Source: Leptidea sinapis
Lineage: Eukaryota > Arthropoda > Insecta > Lepidoptera > Pieridae
NCBI RefSeq assembly: GCF_905404315.1
Contig: NC_066273.1
Span: 14,942,001-15,006,000, forward strand
DNA: 64,000 bases
Reading direction: 5' to 3'
Positions 49,794 to 61,215 of the stretch are shown piece after piece. Made by a program: the position numbers and the translations under genes. Every line of letters begins with the position of its first letter. Within the stretch, counting starts at the first letter, position 1. Under the pieces are notes generated by a model. It was given only the letters and a program-made list of their open reading frames with translations, searched no databases and was not told the origin of the DNA.

Positions 49794-52700
49794 ATGAAGT
49801 GCATATTTGCTGTTCTTTGCTTGGTGGCTGCGGCCTCAGCCAATGAAATCACCACTACAGCATTCAACTACCATGAACAGATCGGTATCCATGAAGCTGC
49901 AAGGATCAAGCAAGCCGAAGCAGCAATGGACTTCGACGGCTCAAGAATTGTTGGTGGTTCGCCATCAGCTGTTGGAAACCATCCCCACGTTGTGAGTTCT
50001 TAATTACAAATATAAATATAAATTTCTTTGCAATTTGTTTAAGGACTCAAGACATTTTTTTCAAAGTATTTTGTTTGATGATGTTTTGCCATTTTGGCGT
50101 TCTGTAAGTATTTGTTTTTGTTGCTGTAGAAATTTCGGGACAGTTTAAAAATCGTGGAAATGGTTTGTTTTGATGTTAAGCTACTGAAGAGACCAAAACA
50201 GATGGAAATCGGAAGGTAGGTCAGGGATATGTGGCGGATGCAATAACACCTTCCAGCCAAACTTTGCTGAGTGGCCAAAATGTGTGTCTTTCTCTCAACT
50301 TCTATTTTAAAGCCATCCGTTGTTAATAGTAGAGATCAAATGTTACCTTTGTAGCGTCATCAGAACTGTTTAGTTCTACTATACAAATAGTATGGCCATA
50401 GTATATTGTGCAACTCACGGTCTTTCGCTTGAGTGGGTACTCCACAACGTTGCACGAGTTGCACATACTATTTTGTATAACAAATGCGATGATTTATGTG
50501 GGTCCAGGGGCAAAGCCCCAGTCAGTTAAACGCGTCAACCTCAATTCAGTTTTGATGTTTAATTGTGTTTATTTTCTTATTATTTTATTTATTTTAGCAA
50601 TTTATCTAAATTTGCGTGTGCCAAGTATAATAATTTTCATGCGACAAGTAAACTTTTCGCACTCAAACAACAGTTTCATTTACGAAAATAACTCACGCGT
50701 AATTTTAAAATGGGCAAACGGCTCTTTTACAACCGCAATAGCAAGCGCCAAGATACTACTTTTCCCGCATAAGTAATACAAAATAAATTGTATTACAAGC
50801 TTACACATTGTTAATACAAAAAGATTTTTGCCGCGACCTATTATTTAAAAGTGATACAATTGCATACGATTCGATGTTGACACCATATCCGTTGTACAAC
50901 TAAGATGGTATTACCGACGTCACAAGCATCCACGAATTTTTCCACTTAGATTTTTGTCATATTATTTCAACTAACTTTACGTTTTTGTGAACCCTTAATG
51001 GTATCAACAATACACTTAATAGTTATAGAACTTATAGTTTGTCACAATTCAAGAAGCGCCTTTGGAATCACTTCGCTTTTGATTAGCCTCCCGAAACAAA
51101 TAGACAAATCGACCTACAGATAAAGATTTATCCAAACTATTTTATTGGCCTTCCTTTATAAGTTTCATTTTTGAAAAAAAAAATACTATGTAATATAAAA
51201 ACACGATATCCAGATGATTTAAATATAAATATTTTTTTACTAGGCAGGTCTGGTTATCACTCTGACTAGTGGTTGGCAATCAGTCTGCACTGCATCACTG
51301 TTGACCAACAACAGAATAGTGACGGCAGCTCACTGCTGGTGGGACGGTCGCAACCAGGCTCGCCAGTTTGTCGTGGTCCTGGGTGTGGCCACCCTCTTTA
51401 CCGGAGGAGTTCGAATCACCACAAACAATGTCAGAATGCATCAGTCTTGGAACCCTTCTAATGCCAATAACGATGTGGCTGTCGCTGTTATTAACTGGGT
51501 GGGATACACAAGTAAGTATAATCATTACAGAGTTAAGAATAGCTGAATAAAAATCTGCTCGTATCAAAGTATTATCTCAATTATGGGAAATCCCTGAAAT
51601 CATTACATATCAGGTAGATATTGCATGAGACAAAGCTTTGAAAAGACGAGCATGGCGGTTAGCTGATAATAAGTGATTGCCCTGCCCATTACAATACTAC
51701 TGTAGTATCCGCACAGGTTTCTTGCTTGAACATTATAACTTTAAGCTTTTATTTCACATGAAATCCCTTCACACCAAAAAAAAATAATAATGCTTGCACA
51801 TTATTCCTTCGTGCCAAAAAAGACGTCAATGTGGTACCATCTAGCATCGCGTGCAAAGAAGCCCTTAATAGTCCTTAAGATATAAATAGTAACATAACAC
51901 TAATAATACATGAGTGTGCTATGTAAGTAACTCTTGAGGTGTTATAATTTTTGTAATGAAAAAAGAATTGTAAAAGACAAGCGAGGGTACGGGAGACCAG
52001 AAGAGTCACCGCTGAGCGGTCTTTAAGGAAGGTATCTATCATTCTAGAGACCTAATGCAAGGATGTTAATTACGTGAATTAATTATACGTGGAAGCAAGA
52101 TGCACAGCTACGCCATACCGCGGTTATGAACGATCTTGATTGAAAGGGTTATATTAAAATTTTTGGCGTGTATTGCATATGCAATGGTGGAATTCAGTAG
52201 ACGGAAGCTAGTCAAATAGCTCTTCGCAATGCTTCCGTTACGAAAAAGGTACACGACCCGCTATAAAATTACGTCTCAAAGCAACATACATGCGTTTTGT
52301 TTGCATTTTGTATTTCTTTTGCAATTTATTTGAATAATAAAGAATGCAAACTATTGACTCGCACTTCCTCATTCTTTTGCTTTTGGACTAGCTTGAATTT
52401 ACGTTTACTGTTACGAAGTCGAACTAGTGATAGCTCAAAATGACTATAAATGAAAATATTTGACTCATTATTATGATAAATAGTTTTATTGCGCACTATT
52501 CGATAAGCTCAATATTATGTGAATGTAAATTATTGACGCTAAAGCTATTTTATAAAATATATAATTTAATATTATTATAGTACAAAACATAATTTTCATG
52601 TTTTCATTTTTAGATGTAATTCAGGCTATTGCCTTAGCTTCGGGAAACCAAGACTACGTCGGAACCTGGGCAACAGCTGCCGGTTATGGAAGAACTAGTG

Positions 52701-53610
52701 ACAGTAAGAACACAGTTTTTAATTACTACTTTAGTAAATTTTATAATAACTTGTAATTACATTTCTAAATACAAATGAAGGATATATCAAAATGTATTGA
52801 AAATAGTAACTTTACAATTTTAATGGAAACCAAACAATACAGAGTACAATTATTAAAAGTAAGTCTTTTATGACGATAATATATCATATATTTTTTAAAA
52901 GTCAAAAACATACTGATAATTTAAGCTCTTGTAGACATACCCAATCTGTGGTTTGTTTTTGATCTATGACTGTTTCAGGCCAAAGTGGAATCCCAGCTAA
53001 TCAAGTGAGGCATCAAGTGAACCTGCGAGTGATCACCAACGTCGAGTGTCGGAACACATTCGGCTCATCGATCGTCGTTGCGTCAACTCTTTGCACAAGT
53101 GGTCAAGGTGGTGTCGGCACATGTGGCGGAGACTCTGGTGGTCCCCTCGCTATTGGAAGCGGAAACTCTAGGACTTTGGTAAGCATTTAATAAAATTGTT
53201 TTCTTTAGCTAACTTTTTTAAAGAAGAGAATATAAAAAATATATTAAAGAAATAAACATCTTGACTGTTGCCTTTCAATATATTCTTAGTCTCAGCACGT
53301 AGTAAACATTCCTTCAGATCTGTGGTCTTCCTGTTTAAAAATGGTTCGATCTCATGAAAAAATGTTTAAAATGTAAAGGAGAGTACTTTGATAAGCAATA
53401 ATCTTCTTCATTTCCAAAAGTAAGCAATTTAAGTTCAACGACGAAAATAAGTTTTGTCTAACTAACGATGGTGAATTGAAAATTTAACTTTTCTGTCTGT
53501 TACAGATTGGTATCTGCTCTTTCGGCTCACCTCGTGGTTGCCAAGTTGGTCTGCCTGCCGGATTCGCCAGGGTGACATCTTTCAACTCATGGATCCGTGG
53601 CAATCTATAA
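49794..53610 (+). CDS. Chymotrypsin-like serine protease D (complete, 5 exons)
   Basis: Exons 49794-49991, 51244-51511, 52614-52703, 52979-53178 and 53506-53610 join to 286 aa plus stop, phases 0, 1, 1, 0. The start is the ATG of MKCIFAVLCLVAAASA, a signal peptide; an in-frame codon further upstream (49773) is not needed. The propeptide ends DFDGSR and the mature chain starts IVGG at residue 52. The triad is His96, Asp143 (NNDVAV) and Ser238 (GGDSGGP). Position 189 is Gly and 216 is Gly (SFGSPRGC). Cys256, equivalent to position 213, has no evident partner besides the six cysteines of the three usual disulfides. Intron 1 has donor GTGAGT; introns 1 and 2 contain repeat fragments. Polyadenylation signal at 53643. 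Likely a secreted midgut protease, sister to C. Confidence 0.95.
50379..50485. repeat. Inverted repeat in intron 1 of protease D
   Basis: CTATACAAATAGTAT (50379-50393) and TGTGCAACTC (50408-50417) recur as reverse complements, GAGTTGCACATACTATTTTGTATAA, at about 50456-50481. The left side has an extra 13 or so bases between the two blocks. It can fold into a hairpin and may be a MITE. The open frame that runs from it (50408-50776) has no domain I know. Confidence 0.6.
51640..51720 (-). repeat. Fragment of the GCACAGGATGCCGGCTAG repeat (reverse)
   Basis: The reverse complement contains TTGTAATGGGCAGGGC, then TCA.TTATTATCAGCT and CATGCTCGTCT. These match the 3' part of the repeats at 34320-34365 and 58500-58550. 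It lies in intron 2 of gene D. Confidence 0.6.
51960..52290 (-). mobile_element. LINE family X, decayed 3' end in intron 2 of protease D
   Basis: GACAAGCGAGGGTACGGG, GGTCTTTAAGGAAGG, GGTGGAATTCAGTAGACGGA and ACGTCTCAAAGCAAC follow the order of the X 3' region (compare 44590-44990). Many substitutions and gaps. Noncoding now. Confidence 0.6.
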
Positions 53611-53642
53611 ACCTTTTTTCAATTAAATGAATAACATTATGT

Positions 53643-53648
53643 AATAAA
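53643..53648 (+). terminator. Polyadenylation signal of protease D
   Basis: AATAAA lies 33 bases after the stop codon of gene D. Confidence 0.7.
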
Positions 53649-53699
53649 ATTGCATGTTTAAAAATCTTAATATTTTACTTTACTAACCTAAAGTTTCAA

Positions 53700-54800
53700 T
53701 TCCAATAAAACACGAAACATAATATTGAGTAATGTCTGACACGAATACCGAAAAATAAGATAAGTGATACAAAAAAGATAATAATAGCATAGATTTTTTC
53801 GGTTCTTGTAATTTGTCAAACATTTCGTAAGAGAATCCCAGGCTCATGCAAATTTTGATGCTGCTGCTAAATATAATAAATTTTACTATAAATATTGCAA
53901 TATGCTGAATTAAGCGAAACATATTCAAAATTTTTACGTTTTGACATTGCCGTTTCGTTGACATCGGCGTTGTTTTACTAACAAATTTGTAATTTATTAA
54001 AAAAAACATTCATTTTGTTATTACATGAGAAATAGAACATCCGAAATACACCAGTGAATATAGTAAACTTCAAAATATTCAGAAACGTACTTTTTAAGTG
54101 TTTGAGAAACATTCACTGTGTCTTTTTTTAAGTTGACTTTCTATACTGATGAATGATGTCTGGCATTAGAACCGCGCCTTTCGCTAGAATATTTTGTTCC
54201 GCAGTTTGCACAGCGCTTTGCAGTATTCTAGATCTGATACGAGTTAAAGATCTTCAAGCTTAGTGATGAAGAAAAAGAAGAAAAAGAAAGGCTGGGTGGT
54301 AAAACAAATGACGGAGTTACCTTAACCAGGATCAACTTTCAGAAAGGGTGAATTCATTTTTGATTCAAGAGATCTGTGAAATATCGCGCTATGTTCCAAC
54401 TTCGACTGCGGTGGTTTTTGACGATCTGACTGCCTCTACAACAATTGAAGAGGTCAACGAAGCCGTAGGAATGGTTGCAAAGGCTGAAAGATAACGAGAC
54501 ATAATATATGGAGAGTCGTCCTCGTCTTCATTGAGGCTGGAACAGAGCCATTGCGGCTTTGGAGACCATGGCTCTTTTTCAGAACACCGAGGATGTTTTT
54601 CAGAGCAGGAAAATACTCCGTTGGGAGCAAATACACTGACGTCATAGATTGAGACACTTTGTAGGTTCATACGAAACCGAAGCGGTTTGTTCTGGTGGTG
54701 TGGGAAAACGGGCAATTAGTTAACAGCCCAACTCAAGGCAAGGTAACCAACTCCTGCACGTGATGGCATCTCCAACAGATTAGTTATATTGTTAAATTAC
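53700..54800. other. Downstream of protease D, no gene assigned
   Basis: Two open frames are seen, 53683-54009 (-) and 54389-54715 (-), neither with a recognisable domain. On the + strand, 54390-54510 reads VVFDDLTASTTIEEVNEAV and is followed by stops. It could be a retroelement or a decayed gene scrap; I cannot assign it. Confidence 0.35.
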
Positions 54801-54835
54801 AATTTGTTTCTTAATTTTGACATCAGTATATGTAT

Positions 54836-54895
54836 GTATATATCAGGCCTTTGTCTAGCAGTGGACGTCTTCCGGCTGATGATGATGATAATGAT
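54836..54895. repeat. Short repeat with CAGTGGACGTCTTCCGGCTG and (GAT)n tail
   Basis: Reverse-direction match to 34500-34530. It is followed by TGATGATGATGATAATGAT, a tail form I know from a common lepidopteran LINE 3' end. Confidence 0.6.
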
Positions 54896-55477
54896 ATGTA
54901 AGTATTCGCAACATTTGATGATACCATATTGTTTTTGATTTTGCTTCTTGTTATAAACAACAGAAACAGTTATATCATTTATTACTACGGTTTTAAGGGA
55001 GCTTAGATACAGTGGGGATTTGTTATTAATTTCTACTACATAGTTACATATGCGATATGAGTTTGTTCTTAGCAAAACGATATCTGGCTAACTAAGTGTT
55101 CCTATATAAGGATCCGTACTCTAAGCGCAAGCAACGGGAACCCTATAAATAAGTCTTCGATATCCGACGTTCATAAATTGAAATAGGGAGACAGATAAAA
55201 TTGACAATTAAAAAATAATTCTAATAGATAAAGATGTTATCTGTATAATTATATATAAATAATCTTATTATTAATCCTGTCAAATTATTAGATTTCGAAT
55301 TTGAATATTTTTTGTACTTTAATCAAAATTTGTAGATATACCTGTAGATAGCATAAATTATATAATATTCGACATAACATATTACATTTATTTCTGAAGA
55401 ATGGGTAAAATAACAATTTGTTATGTTTCTTATAGTAAATTTTGTTTCTTTTATTGTGTCTCTTATAGATAATCCTC

Positions 55478-55740
55478 ACTTCTGGGATTACTTACACAAA
55501 TAAAATTTGAAAAAAAAAAACTATGAACGATGACTCGGACTCAGGATCTCTCACGTTCCGTGCGAGTACACTTCCAAGTGAGCCAACCGTTCGAGTGGGC
55601 GGGTGGGTTTCGAGGGCGTATCGTTCATAAAATTTTGTACGCTTTGCTCAACTCTCAGGTTGTGGCTTTATCTACAGGATTTACTTTTACACTTGATAAC
55701 CTGCTCAACCGCAATATTTGTATATTAGGAAATTGACTTG
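55478..55740 (-). repeat. tRNA-derived SINE-like element, copy 1 (minus strand)
   Basis: It shares with 63660-63915 the tRNA-like core (GAACGATG..TCGGACTC, GTTCCGTGCGAG, then CCGTTCGAGTG). The far part also matches: TTGTTCAACTCT.AGGTTGTGGCTT in general form, GATAACCTGCTCAACC and ATATTAGGAAATTG. The tRNA-like promoter reads on the minus strand. The B box is mutated here. The side at 55483 has CACTTCTGGGATTA, also found in the hairpin at 61124. Confidence 0.7.
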
Positions 55741-55950
55741 AGATGTTTTAGATGAGAATTTTATTTGTATAATGGGTAAAGTCTTAAACTACAATATTTT
55801 TTTTAATTCAGGAGATCTTCCCGTCACCATCGTTTTTTAAACTTTTTCTCAGTTTGAGAACCAACTGATATAAACTAGAAATGTCTCTTTCAACATATTA
55901 CTTAATACATGAGTCAAAATAGCAATAAATTAATTTGAAGCTATTTTTTA

Positions 55951-55986
55951 GAAAAAACTCCCTTGGAGCTCCAAGGGAGTTTTTTC
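55951..55986. repeat. Perfect 36-bp palindrome
   Basis: The arms 55951-55968 and 55969-55986 (GAAAAAACTCCCTTGGAG and its complement) are exact reverse complements with no spacer; the centre is GAGCTC. It would form a strong hairpin ending in a T run on both strands. No gene is adjacent, so terminator function is unlikely in a eukaryote. Confidence 0.95.
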
Positions 55987-56199
55987 ACCAAAGCTTTTTT
56001 GCACCACCAGAAGGGAAATAATTTTGGTAGAACAAAGAAACGGTGGACTGTTGACCTTACATAGGAAAAGATGGATGGAAACGGAGGAGACTACCACCCA
56101 AAGATTGATGAAACGTACTAAAATTACAAACTATTTATTCTTTATCGGAAAATTGTAATGGAATATTTTTTATTTATTTATTTGGTAATCTTACAGCGA

Positions 56200-57735
56200 A
56201 ACAATTGATAAAATATAAATCAAAGTTAGCAATTATAACTTAGATACACAATATGAACACGAAACATTAGTCAGAAAACTTCACCATTACGGTATTAGAA
56301 ATAAAGCATTGGGCTTAATGACATCATATTTAAATTGTAGACTACAACGGGTAGATGTCAATGTAAAGCGGTCCTCTGAATCAATAGGTAAAATGGGGGT
56401 TCCACAAGGCTCGATTTTAGGACCTTTTCTATTCCTTATTTAAATAAATGATCTCCCTTATATTGCAAAGGATAAATATCAAATTGTATTGTTTGCTGAT
56501 GATACATCACTCATGTTTAAAATACACCGCAGCTTACCAAATTTTTATGTTGTTAACAATGCTTTAACTAAAGTTGTACATTGGTTTGAAGCCAATAACT
56601 TATTACTTAATGGTAATTAAGCGAAGTGCATTAAATTAACTTAACCTAATGTTAATCAAGTGCCAATCGAGATACAGCAAAAAAACGAGAAATTAGATAT
56701 AGTTGATGCCGCTGTTTTTCTTAGAATAACGCTAGATGCCAAACTCCAATGGAGGCCTCATATAGACAACTTATCGAGTAGACTTAGTTCTGCTGCAAAC
56801 GCAGTAAAAATTCGTTCCTTAAGAGACATTGGAACTGTAAGATTGGTTTATTTTAGTTATTTTCACAGCATTATGTCATGTGGTATATTATAATGGGGTA
56901 ATGCTGCTGGTATTGATTCTATTTTTGTGCTGCAGAAAAGAGCTGTTCGGACAATTTATGGTATAGGACGGGAGTCAAGGGAGTCCTCTAAGGAGTTTAA
57001 TTTAAATATTTTAAAATTATGACTGTTTTTAACCAATATATATATGAAAATTTGCAATATGTTCATAAAAATGGCAATAAATTTCAAAATAAAAATATAA
57101 CATTAATACTAGAAACAAAAATAAACTGTTAATGTCCACTTCTACGCTAAGTAAACTCAACAGGTCATTTAAAGGTAATTGCGTTACATTTTATAATAAG
57201 ATTCCTGAGAACATAATGGAAATGACCTTCAACAAGTTCAAAGCCTATAACCTAAAACCTATAAACATAAACTTATAGAAAAATTGTATTACAATCTAAA
57301 GGATTATTTAGATGAAATGAAAGCTTAGGTATGAATTGCTCTAAAAGATATGAGCTTTAAGTACCCTTAATTAAATATAAAAATATTTATAATAATGAAT
57401 TATTTTACTATAAGCAAAATGTCGCTAAATACCTTTATTTATTTACGGTGTGTGTGGATTGATGCATCTACTACACCATGGCCTACTAGTATTGTTGATA
57501 CAGTAATAGTCGGCAATGACTGTACTCAATAGCTCTTGTTTTTACGTATTAATTTACATTTTTTTTGGAGTATTTGTAGTTTGAATATTATTGTTGCATC
57601 ACTTTATATATATTCTAAAATAATTTGTGAGTGAGTGATTGCCACTTCTTCTTATTAAAGCTCAAGCCTCAAAGGCGGTGGATATAAAAAGTCATTTAAA
57701 TAGTCATGAATAAAGTAATTTTGATTTGATTACCC
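56200..57735 (+). mobile_element. Non-LTR retrotransposon, 5' truncated and degenerate
   Basis: The + strand shows HYGIRNKALGLMTSYLNCRL, MGVPQGSILGPFLFLI and VLFADDTSLMF (FADD at 56492-56503). It continues with VHWFEANNLLLNGN and, after stops, AKLQWRPHIDNLSSRLSSA and RAVRTIYG. The 3' end near 57715-57735 has the TTTGATTTGATT tail. Multiple stops. The FADDTSL box and tail suggest a jockey-like clade distinct from the family at 22245. Confidence 0.8.
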
Positions 57736-57739
57736 TAAA

Positions 57740-58360
57740 GGATTGAGCTTTTGATAACTGTTGGTAAAAATGTGATATTAATTATTATAAATTATGTTAA
57801 TATATGATATTAATTACAAGTTTAAGCAGTTCAAATTTACAATTTGACAAAATTGAGTATAAATTACGCTAAGTTTTGTCTTCAATTCAACACGTATTTT
57901 GCCTCGATTTGAATTGATTGAAGACATATCTTAGCGGAATTTGCACTTAAGAAAATTAAGATATTTAAGGATTTCCGCATAATAACGCCTCATTAAAAAA
58001 AATGGTAACTGTTTCCTCAGACATGTTACCGAAGCTCACTCGAATAGTGGCTCATAATTCTCAAGTATCTACATCACACAACATGCGGCACTTGAGACGT
58101 GCTTTCAAACCCTTTTGAAGCTTAAGCGGTTGTTATTTCACAAAATAACCTTTGCATAACCCATCTTGCTTGAGTGTGAATTTGGTTTGAAACTACTTCC
58201 ATATTAATATATCGTTTGACAGTATTTGCTAGAATTCCGCTAAAAAATACACTCTCAAGATTTAACTATAAAACAGCCAGCTTCGGATCCCGGTAATTGT
58301 AAGCAATCGAAATAAAAACAATAAAAACACGACAAATACAATTTCTTGTTCGAAATGCGA
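57740..58360. other. AT-rich spacer, no gene seen
   Basis: No coding region recognised. Short inverted words (TCTTCAATTCA and TGAATTGATTGAAGA near 57880-57926) are present and may be chance. Confidence 0.4.
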
Positions 58361-58364
58361 TTAA

Positions 58365-58566
58365 AGCACGAGTGGGAGGCTCCTTTGCACAGGATGGCGG
58401 CTAGATTTGGGTACCACAACGGTGCCTATTTCTGCCGTGAAGCAGTAATGTGTAAGCATTACTGTGCTTCGGTCTGAATCCTGAGCGGCACTGCATTGTG
58501 ATGGGCAGGGCGTATCAATTACTATCAGCTGAACGTCCTGCTCGTCTCGTCCCTTATTATCATCCA
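58365..58566 (+). repeat. Dispersed repeat with TTTGCACAGGATGGCGGCTAG
   Basis: Second sense copy of the repeat at 34090-34375, with the central about 90 bases missing. The join lies near TCGGTCTGAATCCTGAGCGG (58469-58488). Noncoding. Confidence 0.75.
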
Positions 58567-58569
58567 AAC

Positions 58570-59540
58570 GTACTTTACAACAAAAGTATACTAGATGGTG
58601 ATACTAGTCATTGACCACTTTATTCCCAATTATTTTACAAAGCTAGAAGAACTCGCCAAGAATATTAGCCACCCCTTGCACTCACACAAAGTTTTGCCTC
58701 CAATTTATTTTACGATTACGACGCCTTGATAGGCGTTGAGTACCTGGTGTTGTCAAGCATAACAAATGTCAAAAAGAAAAGAAAAAGGTAATTAAAAAAA
58801 TTGTCGACCTCAAAACAGATTTACTCAATGGATCAAAATTACGTTTCTAGAAACCTCTCGGCTTGTATGCCTTACTATTGCAAACACCCACGTAGCAAAC
58901 ATTTTACAAACATGACAAGATGACGTGTTAAGAAAATGTTAATGTGTGTGTGTTCAATCAAAATTCCCACGTTTGTAAAACACAGTATTTGAGTACGCAA
59001 AGTTTGATTCATTTGCTTATACCATAACAAAATAAACAATGGAATCCTCAATTATTGTGATTTAAGCAAAAATCACCACAAGTATTGGAAGGGATTGTCG
59101 ATCATTAAATAATTGCTGGATTCCTCTCATACTGAACAAGTAATTTTTGATATTCACTCATCCGAATATTTTCAATTACTCCACATTCCTTGGTCAATAG
59201 CGTTGCCTCCCCGTTGTACTCAGTCCGAATGTCCGAATGAAACCGCTATTGATTTTTATTGAATTTCATTTTACTGTTGTCTTGTTTCATAAAACGTTGC
59301 TTTGTTTTGTATTTAATATTTATTTTATCTGAGCTATAGAATTTTAGTCGAGCGGACCGGACTATTCGCGTTTGAAATTGAATGAATTTGTCTAAATATT
59401 ACGTTTTCAATGAGGGTTATAAATATTTTTGTTTTTAAATTGATGTATTTGAAGGTGAAACTTTTATTACATCACCTCAAATTTTTTCGCCCATCTATCA
59501 TATGTCTCATTACAATCAGAAGTATTATCATTAATTTCAA
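58570..59540. other. Spacer, no gene seen
   Basis: No coding region or repeat recognised in this stretch. Confidence 0.4.
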
Positions 59541-59600
59541 CTAAGGCGCCAGATTTAAGCTCTGGTTCTCGAGAGGGAGAGTAGGTTCGAACCCCATAAC
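59541..59600 (+). pseudogene. 5'-truncated tRNA-Leu(TAA) pseudogene or tRNA-derived fragment
   Basis: From AAGGCGCCAGATTTAAGCTC onward the sequence follows a leucine tRNA. The anticodon stem CCAGA/TCTGG encloses loop TTTAAGC with anticodon TAA. A long variable arm (TTCTCGAGAGGGA) and a T-loop GGTTCGAACCCC follow. The acceptor 5' strand and D-arm are not recognisable before 59541, and the T stem pairs imperfectly. It should not be functional. Confidence 0.6.
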
Positions 59601-59904
59601 TTAAAAAGGTTTTCTTAATACATCATATATTTATTTTTTTAATATGTAAAGCACAATATATTAATATGTGTTTTTTTTCTATGCTGATATTAATATGTAA
59701 TTTTGTGAAAAATAGATTCACTAGCATCATGGTTTCATAAAACAATATAATTGCATTTAAGTTTTTTTTGTATTGCTTAAAATGCTTGATTAATAAATAT
59801 TTAAACCCAGGGGTTTTTACATAAGTGTACGAACGATGTTTTGCTGTCCACCAAAGTCAAAGTTACAATTTACATTACATCACTTTAAAAACATTTAGAC
59901 TATG

Positions 59905-60370
59905 AAACGTGCAACGCAGAGCAGCTCGAGTTCACGGGGACCCAGTGCTTTGTGAACGCCTGGATCACCTGGTGTTACGTTGAGACGTCGCTTCATTGTG
60001 TGTTTTCTACTGAATTTATCACGGGGAATGTTCCGAAGAGCTATTTCACCTGATTCCTGCCGCCGAATTACACGTGCACACGACACGGTACAAATTAGGA
60101 TATGATCCCCGCCATCTGGATGTGTGGTGTTCGTCCACAGTGCGGTTTTCAAGGAATTTTCTTCCACGAGCAATAAAGCTGTGGATTGAGATTCCATGTG
60201 CGGTGTTTCCGGGATAAGACATGGGTACCTGCAAAACAAGCGCGTACACCTTCCTTATAGACCGGCAACGCTCCTGTTTTCCTCTGGTGGTGCAAGAAAA
60301 TGTGGGTGGTAGTTATCACTTAACACTAGGTGACCCATACGCACGATTGTCCTCCTTTTTCCAAAAAAAA
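59905..60370 (+). mobile_element. LINE family X, RT C-terminal end (plus strand)
   Basis: The + strand reads ERLDHLVLR, then FY.IYHGECSEELFHLIPAAE, YDPRHLDVWCSSTVRFSRNF and DPYARLSSFF. These are the X C-terminal blocks through to the 3' end, finishing in an A-rich tail near 60360-60376. Three in-frame stops. It is opposite in direction to the matching pieces at 40470 and 44580. Confidence 0.8.
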
Positions 60371-60375
60371 TAATA

Positions 60376-60930
60376 AAGGGACTATCAGAACATTAAGTCT
60401 GGCTAGTTTTATCAAAGAAATATGGTGAAGGTTAAGTTATTGCCTTGCCGAAATCCGTAAACACAATTAATGGATGTGAATGTAACTATTTGTACCAAAG
60501 GTTTTCATTCAAGCAACTTCAGATGACAAAGTACAATTTAATAAGATTTAAAGAAAGATTTAAAACCGTAAGAACGTGTATAGTTTGAGGGAAATTGTAA
60601 GAACCAATGATCTGGAAAACGAAGCTCAGTAGCAGATCTAACTGGCAACTATTGAGATGGAATAAAGGCGACGCATTTACAATTTATATTGTAGGAACTG
60701 GTTGATTAATTTTCGTGCTCCTATTTTATCTTTAGTTTTAGAGGACGATAAACAAGTGGATATCGGACTCAGTATCACCAGAGGCAAGAGACATGACAAG
60801 AGTGTTGACGATCTAATAAAAAGTTTAATGTATTCGAATATCGAAACCAGATACGGTACGTGATGGGCGAGGATCAGACCAAGGGCGCCGTGGAGGGATT
60901 AACAATTCTATTTTATGTTCAAAGACGCAT
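60376..60930. other. Spacer, no gene seen
   Basis: No coding region or repeat recognised. Confidence 0.4.
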
Positions 60931-60934
60931 TTTT

Positions 60935-61090
60935 TATTCGGACTCGAAACCGGGTCTTTCGGGTTCTTCCGAGGGCTCTTACCAACTGAGCTAACCGTCC
61001 GAGTGATGTATTGACCGAAATCTCAGTATGTCTTATTTAACTCTCAGCTAACCTGCTCAACCCCAATATTTGCATATTAGGAAATTTTAT
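60935..61090 (-). repeat. tRNA-derived SINE-like element, copy 2 (minus strand)
   Basis: CGGACTCGAAACCGGGTC (B box side) and TCTTACCAACTGAGCTAACCG (A box side) are followed by the shared CCTGCTCAACCCCAATATTTG and ATATTAGGAAAT end. Same orientation as copies 1, 3 and 4. Confidence 0.7.
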
Positions 61091-61123
61091 CTGATTGGTG
61101 GATATTAGGATATCGCTTAAAGT

Positions 61124-61211
61124 GATCTCTCTCACTTCTCGGATTAAATATACAAATAAAAAAATGGTACAAATTAAATTTGAATATTTAATCCCAGATG
61201 TGAGAGATATC
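61124..61211. repeat. Hairpin-forming inverted repeat
   Basis: The arms 61124-61151 and 61184-61211 match at 25 of 28 positions as reverse complements, with a 32-base loop. They hold CTCTCACTTCTCGGATTAAAT and its complement. Part of the arm resembles CTCACTTCTGGGATTA beside SINE copy 1 (55482). Confidence 0.85.
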
Positions 61212-61215
61212 TCTT

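Noticed and set aside
54389..54715. 108-codon minus-strand frame as a gene
   Set aside because: No recognisable domain, no start context, and the opposite strand is equally plausible as a decayed coding scrap.
55951..55986. Palindrome with T run as a rho-independent terminator
   Set aside because: Such terminators are bacterial, and there is no transcription unit ending here.
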